From assembly GCF_008370345.1 (NCBI RefSeq), contig NZ_VTUU01000001.1, forward strand, positions 296,223 to 360,222: a stretch of DNA of 64,000 nucleotides. Direction: 5' to 3'. Source of the DNA: Marinobacter salinexigens. GTDB lineage: Bacteria > Pseudomonadota > Gammaproteobacteria > Pseudomonadales > Oleiphilaceae. The notes below the pieces were generated by a model that was not told where the DNA came from, made no database searches, and saw only the letters and a list, made by a program, of their open reading frames with translations. The position numbers and the translations under genes are program-made. Below, piece after piece: positions 28,561 to 37,558 of the stretch; the first letter of the stretch is position 1, and each line of letters begins with the position of its first letter.

Positions 28561-30312
28561 TTAAGGTGTGATATCAAGACGCGCGACCATACGCGATACA
28601 GTGGGCGCGAATCGGCTGACGATACGGGTAGCGAGGGCTTCGGGGCCGACCAGGCTGATCGCGGGGTTATGGAGTATCGATTGGCAGATTCGTTCGGCGA
28701 CATCCTCGGGAGTGAATGTCGCGTGACGCTTGTACAGGCTGTCGGCTTTGGCCCGTTTTTCCGCCTGTTCCTCGTCGCTGAGGCCAGCATAGACGGTATT
28801 TTGTGCTATACCGGTAGCGACAAAGCCCGGGCATACCGAGGTCACCCCGATGTCGTACTCGGCCAACTCCGCCCGCAGGCATTCGCTGAGCATATGTACG
28901 GCGGCTTTGCTGGTGGCATAGGCTGCGAGTTTTCGGTTGGGGGCAAAAGCGGCTGCAGAGGCGACGTTGATGATGTGGCCGGCGCAGTGGGCGTCGACCA
29001 TTTGCTGGCCAAATAAACGGCTGCCGTGGATAACGCCCCAGAGATTTACCTTGAGGATGCGTTCCCAGTCCTGGTTCGACGTGTCCAGCACGCCGCCAGC
29101 CATTCCTATCCCGGCGTTGTTCACTACGATCTCTGCGCAGCCAAGTTCTTTCTCCACCCACCTGGCCAGTTTTTGCATGGCTGCCGCAGACCCAACGTCC
29201 ACCTGTTTGCTCCAGGCAACCGCTCCAAGGGCGCGAACATCCCGTGCCGTATCTTTGGCTGCATCTTCATTGATGTCGACGCACACCAGGTCGGCACCCA
29301 GGCCGGCGAGCCTGAGGGCGGTGGCGCGACCAATGCCAGAACCGGCTCCGGTGATTACAGCGGTTTTACCGGTCAGAGGCAGCCCGAAACGCTCGGGTCG
29401 GACCCGTGCATGCTGCAGTGCTGACGGCATATTGCCACTGTCGACTCCGGTGACGAATTCTCCTATCCAATGGGCTATGCGATCCGGATGGCTCAGTGGA
29501 ACCCAGTGATTGGCATTGATGTCACGGCGATACAACTGTGGAACCCATTCATGCAATCCATCGAACAGGTGGGCGCCGACATAGTTGTCCCGGGTTGGCA
29601 CGATCAGCTGGACAGGGCAATGCGCCGGGCGCGGCTCAGGGTTCAGCAGTTTGTGGCGGAAGTTTGCACGGTATAGCTGAACACCGTTGCGGCCGTCTTT
29701 CTCCTGGGTTGGATTGGGTGTGGATTCCGCCACCTTTTCGCGGAGCTTCAGATAACGGGGCCACAGTTTGTCCAGTCCCCCCTGCCAGGCGACTGGTGCG
29801 AGAACCGGTAAATGGAAAAATCCGATGTACCAGGAGCTGAAGAGTTGTTTGAGCACCTCGGCCTTGGCGCTGGCGGACAGGTTCAGTGTTTTGTTTCGTA
29901 ACCAGTAACCCATGTGATCCAGGCAGGGGCCGGAAATGGTGGTGTAGGACAGAATACGCTGTTGCAAAGGGCCCGCTGTCACTGACTCCCAGCTCTGTAT
30001 GGAGCCCCAGTCGTGTCCAGCCAGGTGAAAGGGTTTGCCTGGAATTATCACATCGACCACTGCGCGGAGGTCATCAGAGAGCTGTTGTATGCGATAGTCA
30101 GCCTGCTTTTTTGGCGCGCTGGATTCCCCTGCACCACGAACGTCGTAGGTAATGACAAAGTGCTTTTCGGCCAGGCGCTCGGCCACGGGTTGCCAAACAG
30201 TGTGATTGTCCGGATAGCCATGGACCAACACGATGGGAACTTTTCGATTATCGCCATAGGTGATCACGTTGAGCGTTGTATCGCCGCTGGGCACCCGGAG
30301 AGTGTTCTGCAT
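28561..30312 (-). CDS. Alpha/beta hydrolase - short-chain dehydrogenase fusion (EphD-like)
   Basis: A 583-residue two-domain enzyme. Residues 1-300 are an epoxide-hydrolase-type alpha/beta hydrolase: oxyanion motif HGYPDN, nucleophile Asp in AGHDWGS, catalytic His in NANHWVPLSHPD. Residues 315-583 are a short-chain dehydrogenase: TGAGSGIG for NAD(P), NNAG in VVNNAGIGMAGG, and the catalytic YATSKAAVHM. The same fusion is known as EphD in mycobacteria, linked to epoxy-mycolate metabolism. One enzyme could open an epoxide to a diol and then oxidise it. It starts MQNTLRVPSGDTTLNVITYG and shares an operon with the metal-dependent hydrolase gene. Confidence 0.88.
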   Translation of the reverse strand: MQNTLRVPSGDTTLNVITYGDNRKVPIVLVHGYPDNHTVWQPVAERLAEKHFVITYDVRGAGESSAPKKQADYRIQQLSDDLRAVVDVIIPGKPFHLAGHDWGSIQSWESVTAGPLQQRILSYTTISGPCLDHMGYWLRNKTLNLSASAKAEVLKQLFSSWYIGFFHLPVLAPVAWQGGLDKLWPRYLKLREKVAESTPNPTQEKDGRNGVQLYRANFRHKLLNPEPRPAHCPVQLIVPTRDNYVGAHLFDGLHEWVPQLYRRDINANHWVPLSHPDRIAHWIGEFVTGVDSGNMPSALQHARVRPERFGLPLTGKTAVITGAGSGIGRATALRLAGLGADLVCVDINEDAAKDTARDVRALGAVAWSKQVDVGSAAAMQKLARWVEKELGCAEIVVNNAGIGMAGGVLDTSNQDWERILKVNLWGVIHGSRLFGQQMVDAHCAGHIINVASAAAFAPNRKLAAYATSKAAVHMLSECLRAELAEYDIGVTSVCPGFVATGIAQNTVYAGLSDEEQAEKRAKADSLYKRHATFTPEDVAERICQSILHNPAISLVGPEALATRIVSRFAPTVSRMVARLDITP

Positions 30313-30485
30313 AAAAGTTCCCTGATTGCTCTGATTGGTAAGCTTCAGGCTATCAGCGACGGTGTTCAGCGTTGTTTGCGGAATGGGTCGCGGGAGCGGC
30401 TTTTGGGGACAGGATCAATAATATTGGGGTAAGAACTCAGGTATACTTCCGGCTAACTTATTGAAACCACAGGGAGTGGATGTCT

Positions 30486-30929
30486 ATGCCAAGGAGTCTG
30501 GCAGTGTTTTTTTGTATTCTGTTGAGTGCCTCTCCGGTATTTGCCGGCGTGTATACCTGGATTGATGATCAGGGGGTAGCGCACTTCTCTGATCATCCCC
30601 CTGCGAAAGCCCCTCACCGCGAAGTTGATATCCAGCCTGTAGCCACCGTTCCTATGTCAGAAAACCTGAAGCAGGGGCGGCGAGTGTCTGAGATCAGAAA
30701 CGATGTGCAGAATGTTCTGTCAAATTCTGATCGCCCGGTCAAAACATCTGCCAAGGCCCGGGCGAGGGAAAGGGCAAAACATGAGAAAACCTGCGATCGC
30801 TACCGGCAGCAGCTGGAGACCATTCAGTCTCAGTTACGTGGCGGATACAGTAATGATCGGGGAAATTCCCTGAGGCAGCGACGCCGGGTCGTCAGCCAGA
30901 AAATGAGCAGGGAGTGTATTCTGGGCTAA
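30486..30929 (+). CDS. DUF4124 domain-containing periplasmic protein
   Basis: A 147-residue exported protein. The signal peptide MPRSLAVFFCILLSASPVFA is followed directly by the DUF4124 motif GVYTWIDDQGVAHFSDHPP. The rest is basic and probably helical (KTSAKARARERAKHEKTCDRYRQQLETIQSQL) with Cys residues near the end (RECILG). Two in-frame ATGs exist: 30480 is only 3 nt from the AGGGAG sequence, while 30486 has better spacing, so I choose 30486. TATACT at 30442-30447 may be its -10. Function is unknown for the family; a cell-envelope role is usual. Confidence 0.75.
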   Translation: MPRSLAVFFCILLSASPVFAGVYTWIDDQGVAHFSDHPPAKAPHREVDIQPVATVPMSENLKQGRRVSEIRNDVQNVLSNSDRPVKTSAKARARERAKHEKTCDRYRQQLETIQSQLRGGYSNDRGNSLRQRRRVVSQKMSRECILG

Positions 30930-30941
30930 CCCGGAGTTTCA

Positions 30942-31562
30942 TCAAGCCCGTTTGAAGCTGGCCAGAACCATGGCAGCAACAACAAAGAGGCTGCCGAACA
31001 CCCGGTTCATTTGTCTTTGCCGGGCGGGAGTGGTCATGAACCTGAACAGCTGGCTGGCCAGCAACGCATACCCCAGCATTACCAGGCAATCGACCACAAT
31101 CAGCGTTGACCCCATGGTGACGAGTTGAGGCGTGTGTGGGGCGCCTGCCACGAGGAACTGCGGAAACAGGGCGACCAGAAAGACCGTAGCCTTCGGGTTG
31201 GTCAGGTTCACGAAGGCTGCGTTCCAGAACTGCTTGTGGCTGCTCACCGCCGAGTGATCTTCTGCCATGGTTTCCATCACCGGCTCACGCCATTTTGAAA
31301 TGCCCAGCCAGATCAGGTAGGCAACGCCCAGCCACTTGATCAGAGTCAGTGCGGTTGAGGACGACGCGACAAGGGCTCCGAGCCCTGCACCAACCAATAG
31401 AATCTGGGCACCGTACCCCAGTTGCAGGCCGAGGATGGCAGGCAGCGATCGTCGCACACCGAAGCGCATACCATTGCTCATGGTGTTAATGGCGCCGGCA
31501 CCGGGCGACACGCTGATAAGTACGGAAGCAACGAGGAAAGTCAGCCAGAGGGTCAGGGACAT
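30942..31562 (-). CDS. LysE/RhtB family amino-acid exporter
   Basis: A 206-residue inner-membrane exporter with six predicted helices. The N-terminus MSLTLWLTFLVASVLISVSPGAGAINTMSNGMRFGVRRSLPAILG carries the family signature (PGAG...G). NLTNPKATVFLVALFPQF is the second conserved block. Members export amino acids such as homoserine, threonine, lysine, or metabolite analogues; the substrate is not deducible. It is convergent with the DUF4124 gene, only 12 nt between stops, and no LysR-type regulator is adjacent. Confidence 0.88.
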   Translation of the reverse strand: MSLTLWLTFLVASVLISVSPGAGAINTMSNGMRFGVRRSLPAILGLQLGYGAQILLVGAGLGALVASSSTALTLIKWLGVAYLIWLGISKWREPVMETMAEDHSAVSSHKQFWNAAFVNLTNPKATVFLVALFPQFLVAGAPHTPQLVTMGSTLIVVDCLVMLGYALLASQLFRFMTTPARQRQMNRVFGSLFVVAAMVLASFKRA

Positions 31563-31673
31563 GGACTCAGCTCTATCGATGGAATGTGTTCGGGGAAGAA
31601 CTGTAATTTACCATGCCCGGGACTGACTGCACACGCCTTCCCTGGCGGTGACGGTGGATTGAACGCCTCTGGA

Positions 31674-33251
31674 TCAGGATTCCGGGAAGTCGGTCCAGCC
31701 ATCCAGCCAACTGCTGCCGGAAACCGGGCTGACAGCGCCAACAAAGTTCGCGGATTCATCAAAGAATTCGCTCTGTGGCGGACGGGTAGCATTCATCTGT
31801 CGAAGCTGGATGCGAGGCATGAAGTTGGGGTTGACCAGATCCTTGGCGTTCGGGAACAAGGCGGTATCGACCCGGAACACGTTGTTGTTTCCGGGGGCGG
31901 CCATCCAGGCCTGTTCATCAAATCCGAAATCGTCATCATTTTCGCTGGTTTCAGATGCAACCTGACCCAGGTGGCCAAGGTTGGCCATGAGGTTGTTGCT
32001 GAAGGTCAGCAGGTTCCGGTTGACTAGTGACAACGCATCGTCCCGGGTATCCAATGCCTCGATACCATAACTGTCGATCAGCATGTTGTGGAAATGGCCA
32101 CCGGAGCCTTCGCGAACGATCATACCTCGATGTTTCTTCTGGGAGTTGCCGGCGCCTACCAGTGTAATGTTATAGAACGTAGGCTCTGAGCGAGGTGTCG
32201 CTTCGTGATTGCCGCCGTTGTTGTCGCCCTCAAAAGCGTTGTCGCCGGCATCCGGGTGTTGCTGGATAACTGCAAACTGAACCCGCCCGGTCCAGCCCCA
32301 GTCCCAGTCGATGCTGTCATCGCCTGCGCCGGAGATAACGATGTTCTGGAGGTCCACATTGCCGCCGAACATTTCGATACCATCATCCAGTGAACGGTGT
32401 ACCTGCACATTCCGTACAATGGTGTTTTTGCCGCACCCACCGAGGGTCAGTCCATTCAGTTCGTTGTCTTTGTAGACTTCGAAACCAGCGAACTCGATAC
32501 GTGTGTATTCGATCACGCCGCAGGAATAGTCAGTGTCGCTTCCGCCAAATACTCCTCGGGTTTCCCCGGGAGGCAGGCCTTCGATAGCGGCTTCCGCTTC
32601 GTTGACCGGGGCCCGGCCCAGCAACACAACACCTCCCCAGTCACCGCGGGCGCGTTTGCCTTCGCTGAGTGCGCTGGTAAATACAATGGGGCTGTCCGCT
32701 TTGCCGCGGGCGAAGAGTTTCGCGGTAGAGGTTACGACCAGCGCTGAACCATTTTTTCCCTCAATCGTGACGCCGGGCTCGATGGTCAGGTTGGCATTCT
32801 CCACGTAGACGGTTTTTTCCAGGATATAGCGCCTGCCGGTTTCCCAAATGGTATCGTGACTGATATCCGTATCGATCCGGACGGCCCGGTTTTCGAATGC
32901 CGTAAAGCCTGCCGCGACCGCGCCGATGGCGAGTGCTGGCACAAGTATGAGGCCGCGTCTGCGCAGCCAGCCTGACTTTTTGCGGGTATCTTCGGCGGGT
33001 GTGGTTATCCGGGTGGTTGAACTGTCAGCCATCAGAGGTTGGCCGGTGTCGTTTGCCTGAATCTCCCTGGCCAGGGCTTTAAGTTCTTCCGTGCCACTTT
33101 GCTCTACGCGTCGCAAAACATCCGCCCGATATCCCGGTTCGCGCAACAGTGTATTAAGGTGAACAAATTCGACGCCAGGGCATGCGCCTTTGTCGATGCG
33201 GCGTTTGAGTCGCCACAGTTTCTCAACGAGTAGGGAGGAATCTCCAGACAT
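31674..33251 (-). CDS. Membrane-anchored parallel beta-helix protein
   Basis: A 525-residue protein. I choose ATG at 33251 (MSGDSSLLVEKLWRLKRRID), with AGGAG upstream, over a frame opening at 33431 that would run through the neighbouring promoter. The first 90 residues look cytoplasmic and helical, with repeated short charged segments. One membrane helix follows (RGLILVPALAIGAVAAGF). The outer part resembles right-handed beta-helix repeats: TIEPGVTIEGKNGSALVVTS, IEYTRIEFAGFEVYKDNELNGLTLGGCG, VRNVQVHRSLDDGIEMFGGNVDLQNIVISGAGDDSIDWDWGW. It should face the periplasm as a type II anchored protein. The function is unknown; carbohydrate or surface interaction is possible. Confidence 0.7.
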   Translation of the reverse strand: MSGDSSLLVEKLWRLKRRIDKGACPGVEFVHLNTLLREPGYRADVLRRVEQSGTEELKALAREIQANDTGQPLMADSSTTRITTPAEDTRKKSGWLRRRGLILVPALAIGAVAAGFTAFENRAVRIDTDISHDTIWETGRRYILEKTVYVENANLTIEPGVTIEGKNGSALVVTSTAKLFARGKADSPIVFTSALSEGKRARGDWGGVVLLGRAPVNEAEAAIEGLPPGETRGVFGGSDTDYSCGVIEYTRIEFAGFEVYKDNELNGLTLGGCGKNTIVRNVQVHRSLDDGIEMFGGNVDLQNIVISGAGDDSIDWDWGWTGRVQFAVIQQHPDAGDNAFEGDNNGGNHEATPRSEPTFYNITLVGAGNSQKKHRGMIVREGSGGHFHNMLIDSYGIEALDTRDDALSLVNRNLLTFSNNLMANLGHLGQVASETSENDDDFGFDEQAWMAAPGNNNVFRVDTALFPNAKDLVNPNFMPRIQLRQMNATRPPQSEFFDESANFVGAVSPVSGSSWLDGWTDFPES

Positions 33252-33420
33252 GGGGTACAGCTCTCCTGGTGAATGGAAAGCAGAGCCTACAGACCGACTG
33301 TGACGAATATGTGAAAGCTGTTGATTTTCAAGGCAGTTCATCAAGCTGTAACATTGGTCTGGTAGGATTGCCGGCAATGTTGTGTGCGTGTCCTCTTGTT
33401 GCTCCGGAGTCCTATATCGT

Positions 33421-34176
33421 ATGAGAACCATCGCGTTTTACAGTCCCAAAGGTGGCGTGGGAAAAACCGCCGCTTCTGTAAACACGGCGTATCTGGCGAG
33501 TCAGAGCCGGTGTAAAACCCTGTTGTGGGATCTGGACCCACAAGGGGCGGCCAGCTTCTATCTGTCCGGGGCCGAAGTGGTCAAGGGCAAAAAACTGTCG
33601 AAACTGATGGAAGGCAAGGCACCGATTGCGAAGTTCATCCATGAGGAGGTTTATCCCGGACTGGACTTTATCCCCGCCCATTCGAGCTTCCGGAACTTTG
33701 ATATCAAACTGGAGCAGGAAGAAGGTTCCAATACTCTGCGGCAGATGCTGGCGCCCCTGTCTGAGGATACCGGGCTTGTGGTTCTTGATTGTCCGCCGAC
33801 GTTGTCCCGTTTGACGGAACAGGTGTTGGAGGTTGCAGACCGGGTTTACGTTCCTGTTGTACCTACCTGGCTTTCACTGAACAGCTGGAACCAACTCTGG
33901 GATTTCATGAAGGATAAAAAGCTGGGCACGAAAAAGCTGAGACCTTTCTTTTCCATGGTCGATCGCCGGAAGAATCTGCACAAGGAAATTATGGATCGCC
34001 GTGATGAGCTGCTGAAAAACGCCATCGAGGCAGCGATACCCTATGCCAGTGTTGTTGAACGGATGGGGGAAGAAGGGATGCCGCTGGAAGTCCTGGCTCC
34101 GCGGAGCCCGGCAGCGGCAATGTACCGTCAGATGTGGAAAGAAGTCGGTCAGGATCTGGGGATCGCCCGTTCCTGA
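33421..34176 (+). CDS. ParA/MinD-family ATPase, orphan
   Basis: A 251-residue P-loop ATPase. The deviant Walker A motif is YSPKGGVGKTAASVN near the N-terminus, which starts MRTIAFYSPKGG at 33421. Walker B-like residues are in TGLVVLDCPPTLSRL. There is no ParB gene or parS-like repeat nearby, so it is not a standard chromosome-segregation pair. It could place or time another complex, such as a surface or chemosensory structure. It is divergent from the beta-helix protein and nearly touches the convergent flavoprotein gene (7 nt between stops). Confidence 0.82.
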   Translation: MRTIAFYSPKGGVGKTAASVNTAYLASQSRCKTLLWDLDPQGAASFYLSGAEVVKGKKLSKLMEGKAPIAKFIHEEVYPGLDFIPAHSSFRNFDIKLEQEEGSNTLRQMLAPLSEDTGLVVLDCPPTLSRLTEQVLEVADRVYVPVVPTWLSLNSWNQLWDFMKDKKLGTKKLRPFFSMVDRRKNLHKEIMDRRDELLKNAIEAAIPYASVVERMGEEGMPLEVLAPRSPAAAMYRQMWKEVGQDLGIARS

Positions 34177-34183
34177 CCTCGGG

Positions 34184-35599
34184 TCACTGGCTGGCTTTGC
34201 TAACCGCGGCGGAAGCTGTGCGGCCGGCGATGGCTCCCATTACAACCGCACTGAGCAGCCCGTTTCCTGACATGTAACCACTGTCTCCTGCGCCAGAAAC
34301 GCCTCGGGCGGCGCCTCCCGCGGCGTAGAGATTCGGGAGTGGTTTACCTTCCAGGTTCAGTACCTGTCCCTCGGGAGAAATCTCCAGGCCTCCCTGAGTA
34401 TGAAACAGTGCACCGGTTACTCGGATAACGTGGTACGGCGGCGCCTGCAGTTGAAGTTCCGGCGCAAAGCTGCGGCCAAAGCGGTCGCTGTCTCCACTTT
34501 CCTGAAGGGTGTTGATTTCCCTGAAGGTGTCCTGAAGGTTCTGCAGTGGCATACCCAGACCCTCTGCAAGTTCTTCCAGCGAGTCGAACGTTTTCACCGC
34601 GCCCGCGTTGAACGCATTCCGGTAATCCTCAAACTTCAGCGCGTCGTCATGGATGCGCTTGTCGAAGATGTTGAATGCGATACCTTCGGGCTGTTCCAGA
34701 ACCTTGGCCGCCTGCTCTGAGTAGCCGCCATGCTCATTGGAAAAGCGCTGGCCGTCGCGGTTCAGCTGGACTCCGCCCTGCATCATCACCGCCCAGGAGA
34801 TGAGGGTCTGGTGTGGCCAGGCCAGAGAACCGTGTCCCTGATAGGAACCCATGTCTCTGAGGTTGGCGCCCAGAGCTTCACCCCAGAGTACAGCCTCTCC
34901 CAGATTGCCTTCGTGGCCGAAGTAGAGCGCATCCTTCATGTGGGGAATGAAGCGCTCAAGCAGCTCAGGGTTGCCACCGAAGCCGTTGCAGGCAAGGATC
35001 AGTGCCTCGCAGCCGAGCTGTTCTTCGGCACCATCCGGACGTTTATAGGACAGCCCGCAAATGCGGTCGTCATCGTCCACATGGAGAGTGGTGACCGCGG
35101 CCTCCGTCAGCACCGGCAGTTCAGCCTGCTCGGCGGCATTGAGTAAACAGGACATCAGCTCCTCGCCGGTACGCCGGGGAGTGCAGTGCATACGCATCCG
35201 GCTGTGTCCGGGGTAAAGGAAGCCCTCGACCAGTTCGAACGGGATGGCGTGTTCATCGGCCAGCCATTCAATGACCTCACCGGAGGCCTCGGCCAGACGT
35301 TTAACAATGGCGGGGTCAGCCTCCTGATGGTTCTTGCCCTGAATGTCGTGGGCCATGATGGCCGGAGAGTCCTCGACTCCGGCCGCCCTCTGAAAACGGG
35401 TGCCAGAGGCCGGGACAAATCCGGACGACATGAAGGTGCTGCCGCGAGGCGTCGCATCCCGTTCCAGTACCGCAGCATCAATGCCTAGTGATCGGGCAGC
35501 AAGACCCGCCACCAGGCCGCAGGCACCACCACCGATGATGACCAGAGGAATGGTGTAGTCAAAGGTGATCGCGCTGCCGTCTTTCCTGACCGTTGCCAT
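34184..35599 (-). CDS. FAD-dependent oxidoreductase, fumarate-reductase/KstD-like
   Basis: A 471-residue flavoprotein of the FAD_binding_2 type. The dinucleotide motif is LVIIGGGACGLVAGLAARSLG, the second FAD block is ILACNGFGGNPELL, and the C-terminus has FHTQGGLEISPEGQVL...LPNLYAAGGAARGVSGAGDSGYMSGNGLL. The family reduces or makes C=C bonds next to carbonyls (fumarate reductase, 3-ketosteroid dehydrogenase). It is the last gene of the minus-strand catabolic operon, 3 nt after the CE4-fold gene. In the proposed pathway it could reduce or form the double bond of a maleate- or imide-like ring; this is inference. Confidence 0.82.
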   Translation of the reverse strand: MATVRKDGSAITFDYTIPLVIIGGGACGLVAGLAARSLGIDAAVLERDATPRGSTFMSSGFVPASGTRFQRAAGVEDSPAIMAHDIQGKNHQEADPAIVKRLAEASGEVIEWLADEHAIPFELVEGFLYPGHSRMRMHCTPRRTGEELMSCLLNAAEQAELPVLTEAAVTTLHVDDDDRICGLSYKRPDGAEEQLGCEALILACNGFGGNPELLERFIPHMKDALYFGHEGNLGEAVLWGEALGANLRDMGSYQGHGSLAWPHQTLISWAVMMQGGVQLNRDGQRFSNEHGGYSEQAAKVLEQPEGIAFNIFDKRIHDDALKFEDYRNAFNAGAVKTFDSLEELAEGLGMPLQNLQDTFREINTLQESGDSDRFGRSFAPELQLQAPPYHVIRVTGALFHTQGGLEISPEGQVLNLEGKPLPNLYAAGGAARGVSGAGDSGYMSGNGLLSAVVMGAIAGRTASAAVSKASQ

Positions 35600-35602
35600 G
35601 TC

Positions 35603-36538
35603 TCAGACCTCTTTCCCGGCCTGCTTGGCGAATACGTCGAGGATCTCGGAGGCTGTGGCCTGCCAGACATCGTCGTGGCCTGTCACGTAATCCAGTACCG
35701 CTTCGAGGCTGCTGATACGATGTGGCTGTCCAATCAGCCAGGGGTGGATATTCAGAGCCAGCATGCGGCCGCCCTGAGCCCGGGCTTCTTCCAGCAGGTA
35801 ATCGAAGGCATCCTTCACCTGCTCAACCCAGGAGTCTTCCGAATGCAGGTTCTGGCCAATAATGAACTGATCTTCCAGTTCGGTAGACAGCGGCATGATG
35901 GTCAACGGGCCATTGCTGGTTTTGAACTCATAGGGCATATCGTCGTTGACCCAGTCACAGCAGTATTCGATGCCGTTGGCTGCCAGCAGGTCAGGCGTAT
36001 TCCAGCTCTGATTCTTGGCAGGGCTGAGCCAGCCGCGCACCGGCTGTCCGCTCAGTTCACGCAGGGTATCCACAGAGCGTTTGACCAACTCGGCTTCTTC
36101 CTGCTCATCCTGACCACCGTAGTGGAGGTGATCCATGTTCCAGCCGTGGCAAAGGATTTCGCCATCAAAGGCCTTCAGCTGTTCAAGAAGGTAAGGTGTT
36201 TCCTGTGCCAACTGCGTGTTGATGGCGAACGTGGGACGAACGCCGAAACGCTCAAACGCCTTGAGGCAGCGATAGATGCCGACACGGTTTCCGTAGTCCC
36301 GCAGCGTAAAGTGACGCAGGTCTGGGTAGGGCATCTTCATGCCGTTGGGTACCTTGAACGGAACGCCCCTCTGGTTCAGTGGGTAGAACTCAAGTGAGGT
36401 GTTGATCCATACCGCAAGCTTCTTGCCGTCAGGCCAGGTTACCGGCGCGCGGTCTTCCAGCATCGACCAGTCGTAGCGTTCGTGGTCATAACCGTAGGAG
36501 CGCCAGGGGTATTCCAGAAATTCTTTGTCGAGGCTCAT
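35603..36538 (-). CDS. PuuE-type polysaccharide-deacetylase-fold hydrolase, copy 2
   Basis: A 311-residue NodB/CE4-fold protein. Motifs seen are FTLRDYGNRVGIYRCLKAFERFGVRPTFAIN, ILCHGWNMDHLHY (metal-type His), LSPAKNQSWNTPDLLAANGIEYCCDWVNDD, and LALNIHPWLIGQPHRISSLEAVLDYVTGHDDVW. The RDYGNRVG and TGHDDVW blocks are those of the PuuE allantoinase group, not of chitin or peptidoglycan deacetylases. This group opens cyclic amides; cyclic-imide hydrolases have been reported with this fold. There is no signal peptide, so it acts in the cytoplasm. Its start overlaps the stop of copy 1 by 4 bp. Confidence 0.82.
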   Translation of the reverse strand: MSLDKEFLEYPWRSYGYDHERYDWSMLEDRAPVTWPDGKKLAVWINTSLEFYPLNQRGVPFKVPNGMKMPYPDLRHFTLRDYGNRVGIYRCLKAFERFGVRPTFAINTQLAQETPYLLEQLKAFDGEILCHGWNMDHLHYGGQDEQEEAELVKRSVDTLRELSGQPVRGWLSPAKNQSWNTPDLLAANGIEYCCDWVNDDMPYEFKTSNGPLTIMPLSTELEDQFIIGQNLHSEDSWVEQVKDAFDYLLEEARAQGGRMLALNIHPWLIGQPHRISSLEAVLDYVTGHDDVWQATASEILDVFAKQAGKEV

Positions 36539-37479
36539 TTCGCGCTCCTCTTCTTGCTCTCGATGTCAGCCAGGGCCGCGTCGTAGTAGTTCTCAAGGTA
36601 GTAGTCGGCAATTTCCCGGCCGGTTGTCACCCAGACATCGCTGTGTCCGGTGATATATTCCAGAACTTCCTCATAGGCCTTGATACGGTGAGGGCAACTG
36701 ACCTGGTAGTTGTGGGTCGGGATGCACATCACGGTTCCGGATTCTGAACCCTCTTCGTAGAGGCGGTCGAAGTGGCGCTTGAGAATCTCGCCGTAATGGC
36801 GGGGCTCTACCTTGTTCACCGCGTAGACAATGGTGTCGTTCATTTCCAGTGAGTAAGGAATAGAAATAAACCGCTTGCCGCTACGAACGGAAACCGGGGT
36901 GGGCTGGTCGTCATGGAACAGGTCGCACGTATAGATGCCTGCTTCGTCGCCAAACAGCTCGGTTCCGACTTCTGCAAACAGATCCAGAGTGCGCTCAGAG
37001 TGGGAAAGAGCCGGAGCCAGGTAGCCGGCACACTTTTGTCCGGTATGGCGATAGATGGTTTCGATGGAATCCCGGATCATCGCCCGTTCCTGCTCTTCAC
37101 TCAGACCATAGGTGTAACGGGTGTTATAGATGCCGTGGCTGAACAGTTCCCAGTTCCGCTCCTGGCACATCTCGATGATCTCGGGATGGTGTTCGCACAT
37201 GGCAACAGACAGCGAAACAGAGCCGCGAATGCCATATTTGTCGAGCAGAGCCATCTGACGGCGATGACCGACCCGGTTGCCATAGTCGCGAATGCCATAT
37301 CCGGGCAGAGCCGGGCTTGGTTGCGGCCAGGCGGCGCGATGGGGGTTCGCTGGTGGATCCAGCTCGTAGTACTCAATATTCGGGGCGACCCAGAAGGCGA
37401 CTTTGGCGCCGTTAGGCCATTCGATTTTGGGGCGGTCCTTATAGGGCCAGTAGTCGTAAACGCCGAGACTTTCTTTCAT
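36535..37479 (-). CDS. PuuE-type polysaccharide-deacetylase-fold hydrolase, copy 1
   Basis: A 314-residue relative of the downstream gene. ATG at 37479 (MKESLGVYDYWPYKDRP) has GGAAGG close upstream; the frame open to 37542 lacks an RBS. Motifs are YGIRDYGNRVGHRRQMALLDKYGIRGSVSLS, LFSHGIYNTRYTYG, YLAPALSHSERTLDLFAEVG, CIPTHNYQVSCPHRIKAYEEVLEYITGHSDVWV. It is the same PuuE-like group, but clearly diverged from copy 2. The two may be subunits of one enzyme or act on two related rings. No signal peptide. Confidence 0.82.
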   Translation of the reverse strand: MKESLGVYDYWPYKDRPKIEWPNGAKVAFWVAPNIEYYELDPPANPHRAAWPQPSPALPGYGIRDYGNRVGHRRQMALLDKYGIRGSVSLSVAMCEHHPEIIEMCQERNWELFSHGIYNTRYTYGLSEEQERAMIRDSIETIYRHTGQKCAGYLAPALSHSERTLDLFAEVGTELFGDEAGIYTCDLFHDDQPTPVSVRSGKRFISIPYSLEMNDTIVYAVNKVEPRHYGEILKRHFDRLYEEGSESGTVMCIPTHNYQVSCPHRIKAYEEVLEYITGHSDVWVTTGREIADYYLENYYDAALADIESKKRSAK

Positions 37480-37516
37480 AACCTTCCGCCTTTCGGTGAG
37501 TCCGGGGAGTGTTGGC

Positions 37517-37533
37517 GAGGGGCCGGGCCCCTC
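37517..37533. promoter_or_regulatory. Intercistronic hairpin in the left catabolic operon
   Basis: GAGGGGC and GCCCCTC pair around CGG, in the 79-nt gap between the isochorismatase-family gene and CE4 copy 1. There is no U-tract. It may be a processing or stability signal that splits the operon mRNA. Confidence 0.45.
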
Positions 37534-37558
37534 ACCTCCCATTGGGCTGATCTGGCCT

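Noticed and set aside
33421..34176. A chromosome or plasmid partition locus
   Set aside because: There is no ParB-like gene or repeated parS-like site next to the ParA-like ATPase.
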